The notes: a model not told the origin generated them from the sequence alone. DNA of 64,000 nt from Gemmatimonadota bacterium (GCA_016871915.1 VHBP01000004.1:1-64000); one strand, 5' to 3'. Shown: positions 1 to 9,574, counted from the first letter of the stretch. Numbers and translations are program-made.

Positions 1-1041
1 CGCGAGATACGGGACGAAGGCGCTCTGGTACACCACCGACTGCACGGAGGCCATCTTCCCCGCAACCTCGATCTTCCAGAGCGAGCCCATGACCTTGGCC
101 ATGAGCCCTGAGCCGAGGAAGGCGAGCAGCGGATTCACACCGAAGGCGAGCGCCGGCGTGGTGAGGCGTGTCATCAATGGTCCTTCGCCGAGCCAGGTGA
201 TCGTCGCGATCGCCATCGCGGCGAGCCCAGCGGTGAGGAGCACGTAGCTCGAGGTCCAGAGTGACTTGTTGATCGGGAAGGACCACCCCCACATCGCCCC
301 CGCCATCGCACAGAGCGCGCCGACGGCGAAGAGTCCGTTCAGCCGTTCACGCAACGGGCGATCGCTCGCGATCCATCGCCCGGCGAAGGTGCCGAGGATC
401 GCGGTGCCGATCGCGGGGAGGGTGGAGAGGACCCCTTCGGGATCCCACGTCTTCGATTGGCGCCAGAGATGTCCATCCAGCAGCGCGCGATCGATCCAGG
501 CGGCGAGGGTGTGCGGCGCGGAATCGAGGAAGAGGATCCCTGGCCCGCCCTGCCCTGGCACGGGGAGCAGGGTCATCGCGAACCAGTATCCGTAGAGGAG
601 CACGACGAGGGTGATGACCTGCTGCTTGAGCGTCGTGCGCTGCGTGAGCAATGCGGCGCAGATGTAGACGAGGCCGATGCGCGGGAGGACGCCAGGGATG
701 CGGAGCCCGGTGATCCGCTCGAGCGGATAGAACGGAAAGGCGGCGAGCGCCCACCCACAGAGGATGATGATCGCGCCGCGCTTCACCGCCTGCCCGACGA
801 GGGCCGATTCCGCATCGCCACGCGCGCGCCGCGTCTCACGCGAGAGATGCGTGGTGACGCCGACGATGAAGAGGAAGAAGGGGAAGATCAGATCGGTGGG
901 GGTCCACCCATGCCAACTCGCATGCGCGAGCGGGGGGTAGATGTTCCCCCAGCTCCCGGGATTGTTGACCAGGAGCATCCCCGCGACGGTGAGGCCGCGG
1001 AAGACATCGAGGGAGCGGAGTCGGACGGTCGGCGTACTCAT
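1..1041 (-). CDS. NagX/HGSNAT-like membrane acyltransferase (DUF5009 type), 3' end outside window
   Basis: The open frame runs from an ATG at 1041 off the left edge, so 347 codons are visible and the C-terminus is missing. The N-terminus reads MSTPTVRLRSLDVFRGLTVA, the usual opening of the heparan-alpha-glucosaminide N-acetyltransferase/NagX family. Further on are WTPTDLIFPFFLFIVGV, PGVLPRIGLVYI and TWDPEGVLSTLPAIGTAILG, all typical of that family, separated by hydrophobic helices. Family members are multi-pass inner-membrane proteins linked to N-acetylglucosamine metabolism or transmembrane acetyl transfer. The exact bacterial reaction is not settled. The ATG overlaps the TGA of the upstream phosphodiester glycosidase gene (ATGA), so the two are probably translationally coupled. 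Family call is confident; substrate is inference. Confidence 0.85.
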   Translation of the reverse strand, partial: MSTPTVRLRSLDVFRGLTVAGMLLVNNPGSWGNIYPPLAHASWHGWTPTDLIFPFFLFIVGVTTHLSRETRRARGDAESALVGQAVKRGAIIILCGWALAAFPFYPLERITGLRIPGVLPRIGLVYICAALLTQRTTLKQQVITLVVLLYGYWFAMTLLPVPGQGGPGILFLDSAPHTLAAWIDRALLDGHLWRQSKTWDPEGVLSTLPAIGTAILGTFAGRWIASDRPLRERLNGLFAVGALCAMAGAMWGWSFPINKSLWTSSYVLLTAGLAAMAIATITWLGEGPLMTRLTTPALAFGVNPLLAFLGSGLMAKVMGSLWKIEVAGKMASVQSVVYQSAFVPYLA

Positions 1042-2249
1042 GGGCGTCGCTCGGCGCGGGGAGCCGCCTCACGCGGCCCGTCGCGGACGATCATAACCGC
1101 ATTCCCGACGGTCCGCTCACCGGTGGGATCGCTCGGGCGATTGCGCACGGTGCCCGCGACCCAGAGCGCGGTGGAGCCGCCGCCATCGAGATTGAGCCCT
1201 TCGGTGATCCCGAGTTCCCGCATGAGATCGGCGAGCTCGACCAGCGTCATCCCTGCGCTCGCGGTCTGACGGCCATCGACGGCGATCAACCAGAGAATCC
1301 GTCCGCCCTCCGAGGTGCCGATCGCACTGCGCGGGTGGCGGGCGGCCGAGAACGAGGGCGCGGTACGCTCGAGCGAATCGGCCTGTGCGGCGAGACTCAC
1401 GCTGTCGCGCACGAGCACCGGCCATCCGCCGCCGACGGCGCGCGGAGTGAGCATACGCTCGGCGCGCGATGGGGCCGAGGCTGACGCGGGGATCGCCGGG
1501 GCGACGAAGTGCTGTTCGAATGAGAGGCGCGGCGCGCGCCCCCACCAGCGACGGCGACTCGCCATCGCGATCGAGTCGAGCCGTGCGCGCGCCGATGCAC
1601 CATAGGCCACGAGTCGGATCCCACGGATCGTGGTGTCACCGGTGACGCGCTTGGTGGAATCATCGACCGGGGTGGTCCCCCATCGGGCATCAAAACGGAC
1701 GAGGGCCGAGGCCTGGGTGGGACGCGCATTCACGGCGTCGAAGACGAAGGTTTGGCCTCCGACGCGCAGGCGGCCCGCGAACGCGAGACCCCCGATCACC
1801 GGGGTCCCATCGGTCTCGATGGCGAACTGCCCGCGCTGGAGACGGCGGCGTTCGCGGGGGACATCGAAGCCGAGGATCGCCTTCCAGACCTCGCCCTCGA
1901 TGACCTGGTTGTTGGTGACCTCACCGGTGCGGAGGTCGAAGAAGTCGGCGTTGAGGGCGACGGGGACCTCGCCTACGGCGGCGCCTGAGGTGGCAAGGCG
2001 GGTGGCCATCGACGAGGTGGTCTCGCGGCCCCAGAAGGAATCCCCGGCGTGGCGGACGGTGAGGGTCCAGGGCCCCTGGGTGCGGTCGACCCGGGCGAGG
2101 TGGATCTCCCAGGGGCCGGCGGGCCGGGTGAAGTGTAAGTACGTGATACCCGGCGCGACGGTATCGACCGTCATCGCCCCCTGCGCCCCGAGCGGAAGCC
2201 CGACAAGAATACTTAGGACACGACAGTAGTAATTGACACGGTTTACCAT
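1038..2249 (-). CDS. Phosphodiester glycosidase family (NAGPA-like) exported protein
   Basis: This 403-residue protein has a probable signal peptide (hydrophobic VLSILVGLPLGAQG near residues 11-24). Its C-terminal half matches the phosphodiester glycosidase/NAGPA domain: GRILWLIAVDGRQ, MTLVELADLMRELG, GLNLDGGGSTALWV and a final VGNAVMIV. In the family this domain cleaves sugar-1-phosphodiesters such as GlcNAc-phosphodiester. The gene is coupled by ATGA to the NagX-like gene and is divergent from the SusC/SusD operon, which suggests a role in degrading a phosphate-linked or amino-sugar-containing glycan. The start codon lies inside the spacer of the divergent susC promoter and shows no clear Shine-Dalgarno site. 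Domain call is strong; substrate unknown. Confidence 0.85.
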   Translation of the reverse strand: MVNRVNYYCRVLSILVGLPLGAQGAMTVDTVAPGITYLHFTRPAGPWEIHLARVDRTQGPWTLTVRHAGDSFWGRETTSSMATRLATSGAAVGEVPVALNADFFDLRTGEVTNNQVIEGEVWKAILGFDVPRERRRLQRGQFAIETDGTPVIGGLAFAGRLRVGGQTFVFDAVNARPTQASALVRFDARWGTTPVDDSTKRVTGDTTIRGIRLVAYGASARARLDSIAMASRRRWWGRAPRLSFEQHFVAPAIPASASAPSRAERMLTPRAVGGGWPVLVRDSVSLAAQADSLERTAPSFSAARHPRSAIGTSEGGRILWLIAVDGRQTASAGMTLVELADLMRELGITEGLNLDGGGSTALWVAGTVRNRPSDPTGERTVGNAVMIVRDGPREAAPRAERRP

Positions 2250-2261
2250 AGACCGTAACGT
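2233..2261 (+). promoter_or_regulatory. Predicted sigma-70-type promoter of the SusC/SusD operon
   Basis: A perfect TTGACA (2233-2238) is followed after 17 bp by TAACGT (2256-2261), giving a predicted start near 2268 and a leader of about 50 nt before the susC ATG at 2319. The spacer contains ACGGT/ACCGT half-sites 9 nt apart, a weak dyad. The promoter overlaps the 5' end of the divergent glycosidase gene. Confidence 0.5.
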
Positions 2262-2318
2262 ACCCCGGTGTTCTCACCTCCGTTAGAGTGCGGTCACCCC
2301 AACCCCGGAACAGCTCTC

Positions 2319-5300
2319 ATGCAGAGACGATTCCTCGCGGTGATGATAGGCTCACTGCTCCTGGCCTCGCCGATCCTGGCGCAGGAGCGATCGGTCACCG
2401 GCAAGGTAACTAGCGAGCAGGGAGCCCCCTTGCAGGCTGTGACCGTCGTCATCAAGGGCACCTCCACTGCCACGCAGACCACTCGCGACGGCGACTATTC
2501 TATCCGCGTTGCCGTCGGTCAGGTGCTCCAGTACCGTCTCATCGGCCATGCCCCGCAGGAGCGGATCGTGGGCTCCGAGGCACGCTTCGACGTCCAGCTC
2601 AAGCGCGTGGCGACGAACCTCGACGAGGTCGTCATCACAGCGCTGGGGCAGACGGCGCAACAGCGCAGCCTCGGCTATTCGCAGCAGGCAGTCGCGGGAC
2701 CAGAGATCGCGCAAACAACGCGTCAGAACTTCATCAACTCGCTGCAGGGACGCGTAGCGGGGGTGGAGGTGACGAGCTCGTCGGGGGTGCCGGGGGCCTC
2801 GTCCTCGATCACCATCCGTGGCGTGAGCTCGATCAGCTCGAGCAACCAGCCGCTGATCATCGTCGACGGGTTGCCGATCGACAACAAGACCCTGAACACG
2901 GGGGTGCTCGCCTCCGACGCCCCGGGGTCGACGACGGCGTTCAGCAACCGCCGTCTGGACTTCACGAACCGCGCCGCGGACATCAATCCCGAGGACATCG
3001 AGACCCTCGTGGTCCTCAAGGGCCCCGAGGCCTCCGCGCTGTACGGGATCGACGCAGCGAACGGTGCCATCGTGATCACCACCAAGCGTGGCACAGCGGG
3101 AACGGGCGGGCTCGAGTACAGCAACAACTTCCGTATAGAGAGCGTGCGGGCGCAGCCGAAGATCCAGCGGACCTTCGGGCCGACCTCGACCGACGGGACG
3201 GGGCTCCTCTCCTCGTTCTTCTACTTCGGCGCGCCGTACGCGGACACGACGACCTTCTACAACAACATCGACGGCTTCTTCCAGCCGGCGCTGACGCAGC
3301 GCCACGCCCTCGCGTTCAGCGGCGGGGCCCCCGACAACCGCGTGAACTATCGCGTGGCGGTGGCAGGGGACGATCAGCGCGGTGTGATCCCGAACTCGCT
3401 TTACCGGCGGATCAATCTCACCGGCGCCACGCAGGCGCAGGTGACGCGGTGGCTCAAGGCTGACCTCTCGATGCAATACACCTTCGCGAACAACGAGCAG
3501 TCGTACAAGGGCGACAATGGCCCGCTGATCGGCCTCCTTATCTGGCCGCAGACCGACGATGCGAAAGACTTCGTGACGCCCGCTGGGACGCGGCGTCGGA
3601 TCACGACCGCCTCGGCAGGGTCGGCGGAGACCGACAACCCCTACTTCAACGTCAACAAGAATCGGGTCCGATCCGACAACACTCGATTGATCGCGAACCT
3701 GGGGCTCGTCCTGACGCCGTTCTCGTGGGGGTCGCTCAAGACCAACATCGGCCTTGATACCTACAACAATGACAACCTGGTGCTCCGGCATCCGGAGAGT
3801 GTCTACGGCTTCAGCAACGCCGGAATCCTGGATGTCGCGGGGGACAACACCCGCAACCTGAACATCCAGACCCTGCTCAACGCCAACCGCCGTCAACTCA
3901 CGAAGGATTTCTCGCTGAGCGCCTTTGTCGGGAACCAGATCTCGCAGTTCCGATCGAACACCAGCGCCCTTCGCGGGGAAAGTTTCCTGGATCCGAACTT
4001 CGTCTCGGTGAACAACACCGCTACTCGCACCAGTCGGACGACGATCGCGGAGCGGCGGCTTCTGAGCGTCTTTGGGAGCGCGACGCTGAACTTTCGTGAC
4101 TATCTCTACGTCACGGCGACCGGCCGCAACGACTGGACCTCGACGATCCCGGTGGAGCGGAACTCATTCTTCTACCCCTCGATCTCGACGAGCTTCATCT
4201 TCTCGGACGCCTTCCCGGCGATCGGGAAGTTCATGACGGGGCGGCTTCGCGCCGGCTACGCCGAGGTCGGCAAGGACGCGCGGCCCTACGCCTACCGCCC
4301 CTCGCTCGAGTTCAAGACGACCTCTTACGGAGGCTACGGCTACGGCTTCACTGGCCCGAACCTCGACCTCCGCCCCGAATTTGCGCGGTCGTACGAGATC
4401 GGAACCGAGCTCGGCTTTTTCCAGAATCGGCTCGGCGTCGACATGGCGGTTTACCGAAAACAGACGAAGGACCAGATTGTGAACGACATCCGCGGGAGCT
4501 ACGGTACCGGCTTCATCTTATTCAATCTGAACGGGGCGGTAACCCGGAACGAGGGGGTCGAGGTCACCGTCCGCGGCACCGCGGTGCAGACGCGGAACTT
4601 CTCGTGGGACGTCCTGATGAACTTCGATCGGACGCGCGGTACGGTGCGCGAGCTTCCTAACGCCCTCCCCGAGTCCTACGTCTCCGACACCTGGCTCTAC
4701 GGGAACATTCGTAACGGGACTCAGCCAGGACTGTCCACTCGGTCACTCACAGGTCGGTACTACCTACGCAACACGAAAGGTGAGCTCCTGATCGATCCGA
4801 CCACCGGCTTACCACTGCGCCAGCCGTCAGCGTTCGTAGATGCGGGGTATGACCGCCAGCCTGACTTCATCATCGGTCTCACCAACACACTCCGCTACAA
4901 GAAAGCCTCCCTCAGCGTTCTCTTTGACATTCGGAAGGGAGGCGACGTCTTCAACGCCACGGAGCACTTCCTGACGACCCGCGGGCTCTCACCGCGGACG
5001 CTGGACCGTGAGACTCCGCGCGTGATCCCAGGCGTGCTGCGCGATGGGCGCGAGAACACCGCGACCCCAACCCGCAACACGATCGTCGTGATCCCGGCGG
5101 TGCAGACGGGCTTCTACACTGGGATGAGCGAGGAGCTCTTCATCGAGAAGGACATCAACTGGGTCCGACTCCGCGACGTGACTTTCCGCTACGAACTCCC
5201 GTCGGCGCTCTTCCGGTCGCGTGAGGCGAGCGTCTTCATCACCGGCAATGACCTCCTCCTCCTCACCAACTACTCGGGGATGGATCCCGTGGTGAACGGG

Positions 5301-5399
5301 AACACCGCTGCGGTGGGCGGCTCCGGCGCCGCCGGTGTCGACTACGGGAACTTCCCAATTCCGCGCGGGGTGAACTTCGGCCTCAAGGTGGCCTTCTGA
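2319..5399 (+). CDS. SusC/RagA-family TonB-linked outer membrane protein
   Basis: The ATG at 2319 gives MQRRFLAVMIGSLLLASPIL, a clean signal peptide, so it is preferred over the in-frame codon at 2268. The mature protein (1,026 aa precursor) begins with a carboxypeptidase-regulatory-like fold (SVTGKVTSEQGAPLQAVTVV, about residues 25-105). A plug domain follows with the SusC signatures LQGRVAGVEV, SSITIRGVSS and PLIIVDGLPID, then a long beta-barrel ending in NFGLKVAF with a terminal Phe. SusC proteins import oligosaccharides or peptides across the outer membrane using TonB energy, with a SusD lipoprotein as lid. The TGA overlaps the ATG of the SusD gene (TGATG), so the pair is coupled. Substrate cannot be read from the sequence; the flanking glycosidase hints at a glycan. 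Confidence 0.95.
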   Translation: MQRRFLAVMIGSLLLASPILAQERSVTGKVTSEQGAPLQAVTVVIKGTSTATQTTRDGDYSIRVAVGQVLQYRLIGHAPQERIVGSEARFDVQLKRVATNLDEVVITALGQTAQQRSLGYSQQAVAGPEIAQTTRQNFINSLQGRVAGVEVTSSSGVPGASSSITIRGVSSISSSNQPLIIVDGLPIDNKTLNTGVLASDAPGSTTAFSNRRLDFTNRAADINPEDIETLVVLKGPEASALYGIDAANGAIVITTKRGTAGTGGLEYSNNFRIESVRAQPKIQRTFGPTSTDGTGLLSSFFYFGAPYADTTTFYNNIDGFFQPALTQRHALAFSGGAPDNRVNYRVAVAGDDQRGVIPNSLYRRINLTGATQAQVTRWLKADLSMQYTFANNEQSYKGDNGPLIGLLIWPQTDDAKDFVTPAGTRRRITTASAGSAETDNPYFNVNKNRVRSDNTRLIANLGLVLTPFSWGSLKTNIGLDTYNNDNLVLRHPESVYGFSNAGILDVAGDNTRNLNIQTLLNANRRQLTKDFSLSAFVGNQISQFRSNTSALRGESFLDPNFVSVNNTATRTSRTTIAERRLLSVFGSATLNFRDYLYVTATGRNDWTSTIPVERNSFFYPSISTSFIFSDAFPAIGKFMTGRLRAGYAEVGKDARPYAYRPSLEFKTTSYGGYGYGFTGPNLDLRPEFARSYEIGTELGFFQNRLGVDMAVYRKQTKDQIVNDIRGSYGTGFILFNLNGAVTRNEGVEVTVRGTAVQTRNFSWDVLMNFDRTRGTVRELPNALPESYVSDTWLYGNIRNGTQPGLSTRSLTGRYYLRNTKGELLIDPTTGLPLRQPSAFVDAGYDRQPDFIIGLTNTLRYKKASLSVLFDIRKGGDVFNATEHFLTTRGLSPRTLDRETPRVIPGVLRDGRENTATPTRNTIVVIPAVQTGFYTGMSEELFIEKDINWVRLRDVTFRYELPSALFRSREASVFITGNDLLLLTNYSGMDPVVNGNTAAVGGSGAAGVDYGNFPIPRGVNFGLKVAF

Positions 5400-7042
5400 T
5401 GCCGACCACTCCAATCACCCATCCGACGCGCCGCGCCGCGGCGCGCCCCTCCACGCTCACCGGACTTCGTATGCCTCGGATCCGTGCGCTCGTCGTCGCT
5501 GGCCTACTCGCCCTCACGGCATCGGCCTGCGACGACTTCCTTGATGTGAACGACAACCCGAACGCTCCACAAACGGTCTCGGCGAATCTCTATCTCTCGC
5601 CGATGCTGCACTGGCTCGTTAGCTCCCCCCAGTGGGACGGGCGGTTCGTTTCCCGCTACACCCAGATGTGGACCCTCCCCAGCGGGTCGACGACCCCGAG
5701 CACCTGGGACCGCATGGGGTACGACCCAGGCTCTGACAACGGCGGCCAGCAGTGGCGCGACGTGTATTGGAACCATGGTCAAAATCTCGTCGATATGATG
5801 AACAAGGCGCGGGCCGAAGAGCGCTGGGACCTTCTTGGCATCGGATACATCTTGAAGGCGTGGGGATGGCAGGTCCTCGCTGACCTGCATGGCGAGATCA
5901 TCGTGAAGGAGGCGATCAACTCTCGCACCTTCACCTTCAACTACGATTCGCAGGAGTACGCCTACAACGAGGCTCGGATTCTCCTTGACTCTGCCATTAC
6001 CCTGCTTCGTCGCACCGACGGTGCAGTCAACCAAGCGTACATTGCTCGAACTGACTTCATCTATGGCGGTGATCGGAATAAGTGGCGCAAGTTCGCCTTT
6101 GGACTCCGCGCGCTCCATCTAAACCATTACTCGAAGAAGGGGTCTTATAGCCCAGCGGCAGTGATCGCCGCGGTCGACTCCTCATTCTCGGGCAACGCGG
6201 ATGATGCGCTCCTCCTCTTCCCCAATACGGTCAACGAAGACCGAAACTTCTTTGGGCCGACGCGCAACAACATGGCGAGCTATCGGCAGACGCAGTTCGC
6301 GGTGGGCCTCGTGAACGGGACGGTCTTCTCGGGGGTGGTCGACCCCCGGCTGAACCGGATGTTCGTCCCATCGCCAGACTCGGTCTATCGGGGGCTCGAC
6401 ATCAACACCGGGGTCCTCCCGACAGCCACCCAGATCCCCCTGACGATCTGGCGAACGACCTCCCAATTGACGGCGGTCGGGCGGCCGGCGCTCTACCTCT
6501 TCGACGACAAGTCGAAGTTTCCGGCAATGACCTACGCCCAGCTCCAGTTTGTGAAAGCAGAAGCAGCGTTCAAGGCGGGAAACACGGCGATGGCCCGGGC
6601 GGCGTACCTGAATGGGATCGGCGCACACATTGACTTCGTCAATGCACGCAACGCCGAGATTGGGGCCTCGGTCCCGACGATCACGGCAGCGGAGCGGTCG
6701 GCCTTTCTTGCCAGCCCAGCGGTCGCGCCGGCAGCTGCGGACCTCAGGTTATGGCAGATCATGAGCCAAAAATATATCGCCCAGTGGGGGTGGGGGTTCA
6801 ACGAGGCTTGGATGGATCTACGCCGTTACAACTACACTGAGCTTGACCCGAGCGGTTCAAGACAGGTCTTCCCGGGCTTTGCGACCCCAACAAATCTCTA
6901 CGCCGACAATGGCGGAAAGCTTGTTCACCGCATTCGGCCGCGATTCAACTCCGAATATGTGTGGAACCAGGCTGGGCTCGACAAAATCGGCGGACTCGCG
7001 CTCGATTACCACACAAAGCCGCTCTGGATCACCCAACCATGA
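5399..7042 (+). CDS. SusD/RagB-family nutrient-binding outer membrane lipoprotein
   Basis: The ATG at 5399 overlaps the SusC stop and is preceded by AAGGTGG at good spacing. An internal ATG at 5471 gives a shorter, ideal lipoprotein signal (MPRIRALVVAGLLALTASAC), so either start is possible. After the lipobox Cys come DDFLDVNDNPN and YLSPMLHWL, typical of the SusD-like 2 group. The rest is alpha-helical TPR-like sequence including YTQMWTLPSGS, AKWGWQ-type helices and a C-terminal WMDLRRYNYTELDPSG segment, the usual end region of SusD proteins. Length (about 520-547 aa) is normal. It should sit on the cell surface and cap the SusC channel. The stop overlaps the ATG of the next gene (ATGA). Confidence 0.93.
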   Translation: MPTTPITHPTRRAAARPSTLTGLRMPRIRALVVAGLLALTASACDDFLDVNDNPNAPQTVSANLYLSPMLHWLVSSPQWDGRFVSRYTQMWTLPSGSTTPSTWDRMGYDPGSDNGGQQWRDVYWNHGQNLVDMMNKARAEERWDLLGIGYILKAWGWQVLADLHGEIIVKEAINSRTFTFNYDSQEYAYNEARILLDSAITLLRRTDGAVNQAYIARTDFIYGGDRNKWRKFAFGLRALHLNHYSKKGSYSPAAVIAAVDSSFSGNADDALLLFPNTVNEDRNFFGPTRNNMASYRQTQFAVGLVNGTVFSGVVDPRLNRMFVPSPDSVYRGLDINTGVLPTATQIPLTIWRTTSQLTAVGRPALYLFDDKSKFPAMTYAQLQFVKAEAAFKAGNTAMARAAYLNGIGAHIDFVNARNAEIGASVPTITAAERSAFLASPAVAPAAADLRLWQIMSQKYIAQWGWGFNEAWMDLRRYNYTELDPSGSRQVFPGFATPTNLYADNGGKLVHRIRPRFNSEYVWNQAGLDKIGGLALDYHTKPLWITQP

Positions 7043-7863
7043 CCCTACCCATGACCACGCGGACCCTCACGGCATTTAGCGCCGCCCTCGTCCTCTCGGC
7101 CTGCGGGATCGACCTTGAGACCACGGCCGTGCAAGATATCACCGCCCCTGCTGACGGGGCGTTCGTGCGCTTCTTCAACTTTGGCGTGGGTGCCCCCAGC
7201 GTAAATTTTTACGCTGGGGACACGAAAGTGACTGCGATCTCCTCCGCGACAGGGGTCGAGGCCGCCTCCGGCGTCGCCTATGGCGGGGTGGGAAACGCCG
7301 GGCTCTACTCGAACCTCAAGCCAGGCCCTTACACCTTCGCGGGCCGGATCATCGGGGCAGCGGTCGACAATGGGCTTCCGATCTCGGCGATCACCGGATC
7401 ACTCACGGCCGGTAAGTACTACTCGGTCTATCAGAGCGGCCCGTACGACGCGGTCAACAAGACGGTCGGGGGATTCGTGGTCGAGGACCCGATCCCGGCA
7501 GCCTTCGATTACTCGCAGGCCTTCGTCCGATTCGTCCACGCGTCGGAGAACACGAACCCGATGACGCTGACGGTGACCAACACCGTCTCGACCGTGGCGT
7601 TCACCGTGGGCACGGCGATCGCCTACAAGGGGGCGAGCGGGTTCTCCACCGTGCCGGCGGGGACGTACAACATCGCCGGGGGCTGCGGGGCGACCTGCAA
7701 TTCGACGGGGGCCGGGAACGCCACGACCGCCGTCACCCGCACAGGGATCACCCTCTCTGCAGGGCGATACTACACGATCGCGCTCCGCGGCAACGTGACA
7801 CTCAACCCAGCGACCACCACGCTGGCGAACCGCCTCCAGTTCGATTTTTCGACGAATCGCTGA
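7039..7863 (+). CDS. DUF4397 domain lipoprotein
   Basis: The start at 7039 (ATGA overlap with the SusD stop) gives MTLPMTTRTLTAFSAALVLS followed by the lipobox Cys, a type II signal peptide. The mature part has two repeated immunoglobulin-like beta modules: VRFFNFGVGAPSVNFYAGD near residues 42-60 and AFVRFVHASENTNPMTLTV near 155. Repetition of a VRFxxxxxxAPxVxF pattern and LKPGPYTF/VPAGTYNIAG motifs are characteristic of DUF4397, a domain found in extracellular bacterial proteins. Two Cys in GGCGATCNS may form a disulfide. It is probably a surface accessory subunit of the SusCD complex, as often encoded third in such operons. No enzymatic motif is visible. The predicted terminator follows 24 bp after the stop. 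Confidence 0.85.
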   Translation: MTLPMTTRTLTAFSAALVLSACGIDLETTAVQDITAPADGAFVRFFNFGVGAPSVNFYAGDTKVTAISSATGVEAASGVAYGGVGNAGLYSNLKPGPYTFAGRIIGAAVDNGLPISAITGSLTAGKYYSVYQSGPYDAVNKTVGGFVVEDPIPAAFDYSQAFVRFVHASENTNPMTLTVTNTVSTVAFTVGTAIAYKGASGFSTVPAGTYNIAGGCGATCNSTGAGNATTAVTRTGITLSAGRYYTIALRGNVTLNPATTTLANRLQFDFSTNR

Positions 7864-7886
7864 GCGGCAACATGGCTGGCACGGCG

Positions 7887-7918
7887 ACGGGGGGCGGTCC
7901 AAATGGACCGCCCCCCGT
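7887..7918. terminator. Perfect 14-bp hairpin between convergent operons
   Basis: ACGGGGGGCGGTCC and its exact reverse complement flank an AAAT loop, just after the DUF4397 stop and just before the end of the convergent NDH-2-like gene. There is no strong T-tract on either side, so it may act as a bidirectional structural or Rho-assisted terminator. Confidence 0.6.
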
Positions 7919-7924
7919 CTCGCA

Positions 7925-9574
7925 TCAGCTCCTTGGGGGGGGCGTTTCTGTCTCGGGAGCGGAGTGCAACCTCCGCGACAGCGAGGCGTGCAGTGCATCA
8001 CTCGCTCCGGCGATCAGGGTCGCAGCCTCACGCCGGATCTGCACAAGCCGCGCGCTAGTCGTCGCGCGCACCGTCGCGGTCCGCCGGACCCGCTGGAAGA
8101 CCGCGACCTCGCCGAACTGCTGGCCCGGACCCAGCGTGGCAACTTGTGTTTCGGTTCCACCCTCCCCCCGCTTGATCACCTCCACCTCACCCTCCTGGAT
8201 CAGGAAGAGGCTCGTGCCGACATCTCCTTCGCGCACGATGTCCTGCCCGGCATCGAAGAAGACTCGGGTGACGTTCATCGGGGCATCGGCACGCAGATTC
8301 AGGAAGTCGCGTCCGACGATCGCGGTCATAAGCCAGGAGTAGAGGACTCTGCACTTCTTCTCCCAGAGCGGGAGGTAAAGGAGCATGAAGGCGCGCCAGA
8401 CGAGCCAGGCAGCCGTGCCCGTCAACCGGATCGGCACTCCGTTCAGCTTCGCGATCGCACGCCGATGACCGACAGCGCAAGCATCACCCAACCCGGTGAA
8501 GCGGTACGGCGCCAGCCTAGCTTGGTCGAGCGTCCGACCGATGTTCCGACCGATGAGCTGGCCCACCGTCATCGCCCAGATGGCCAGTCCCGGTGCGGTC
8601 CCACCACCGGCGAGTGGCACCGCGGCGCAGTCACCGCCCGCCCAGACGTTCGTCCGCCCGTCGACGCGAGCGAATTGATCGGTGATAATCCGCTGCTGTG
8701 CGTCCCGTGGTACCTCAAGCCCCGCGATCACCGGCACCGCAGACATGCCAGCGCAGGACACAACCGTACGCGTCGGGATGCGCGTCCCGTCCGAAAGAAT
8801 CGCCTCTTCTGACGACGCGGAGGCGAGCTTGGTATGGAGTCTCACCTCGATCAGGGGATCTCGCGCGAAGGCCGACTCGACATACTGCGAGGTCCAGGGT
8901 TCCCGACTGCCAAGTTCTGGGAGTAGCTTAGGCGTCGCCGCTACCAAGACGATCCGGATCTCCCGTATCTCAATATTGGGGAAGTGCGCTCGTGCGACGA
9001 GCGGGAGGAACTCGCTCAGCTCCCCTGCCACCTCGCACCCCGCGAAGCTCCCGCCGACCACCACGAAGGTGAGGAGGCGGCGACGCTCGACGGGATCGGG
9101 CTCCATGTCCGCGAGCTCGAGCATCTCGACGAATTGGTTCCGCGCCGCAAAGCAAGCGGCATAGGATTTGAGGCGCAGCGCGTGCTCCGCGAGGCCCGGG
9201 AAGCGCCCAAGGTGTTCCGTCATACCGAGGGACAAGACGAGGTGATCATATGTCAACTCGAGCGTGCGGCCATCCAGTTGCCGGGCCACCGTGACGCGAC
9301 GGCCATCGAGATCGATCGATTGCACCTCCGCATTGATGAAGTCTCCGGGGGCGAAGAGCCGGCGTGCCGGACTCAGCATATCGGTCGGCTGCAGGGTGCC
9401 CGTAAGCATCTCCGGCACGAGCCCGTGGAAGCACTGAAAGTTCTCATTACTCACTACGGTGAGCCGCACACGGCCAGCACGGAGGCGGGATCGCAGTACG
9501 CGCGCGAGGTTGATGGCGACATAGCCACCGCCGAGGCACAAGACATGCGGCACCGTAGGCGACACGGTTCGCAT
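7925..9574 (-). CDS. NDH-2-like FAD oxidoreductase with C-terminal cyclic nucleotide-binding domain
   Basis: The chosen ATG at 9574 overlaps the upstream stop (ATGA); seven more codons upstream are possible but less likely. The 549-aa protein starts with an FAD-binding motif (VLCLGGGYVAINLAR). A second dinucleotide motif follows (FVVVGGSFAGCEVAGEL, near residue 170), and the third FAD contact VWAGGDCAAVP lies near residue 310, as in type II NADH dehydrogenases and related pyridine nucleotide-disulfide enzymes. Residues about 420-525 form a cyclic nucleotide-binding fold (DIVREGDVGTSLFLIQEGEV, then PGQQFGEVAVFQRVRRTATV). The region before it (AWLVWRAFMLLYLPL) could touch the membrane. The likely role is electron transfer from NAD(P)H to a quinone or partner protein, with nucleotide-sensitive control. 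It is the last gene of the four-gene dioxygenase operon. Fusion of these two domains is unusual. Confidence 0.88.
   Translation of the reverse strand: MRTVSPTVPHVLCLGGGYVAINLARVLRSRLRAGRVRLTVVSNENFQCFHGLVPEMLTGTLQPTDMLSPARRLFAPGDFINAEVQSIDLDGRRVTVARQLDGRTLELTYDHLVLSLGMTEHLGRFPGLAEHALRLKSYAACFAARNQFVEMLELADMEPDPVERRRLLTFVVVGGSFAGCEVAGELSEFLPLVARAHFPNIEIREIRIVLVAATPKLLPELGSREPWTSQYVESAFARDPLIEVRLHTKLASASSEEAILSDGTRIPTRTVVSCAGMSAVPVIAGLEVPRDAQQRIITDQFARVDGRTNVWAGGDCAAVPLAGGGTAPGLAIWAMTVGQLIGRNIGRTLDQARLAPYRFTGLGDACAVGHRRAIAKLNGVPIRLTGTAAWLVWRAFMLLYLPLWEKKCRVLYSWLMTAIVGRDFLNLRADAPMNVTRVFFDAGQDIVREGDVGTSLFLIQEGEVEVIKRGEGGTETQVATLGPGQQFGEVAVFQRVRRTATVRATTSARLVQIRREAATLIAGASDALHASLSRRLHSAPETETPPPRS

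Noticed and set aside
2352-3896. 514-codon minus-strand frame opposite susC
   Set aside because: Val/Arg-rich shadow composition, and susC on the other strand is unambiguous.
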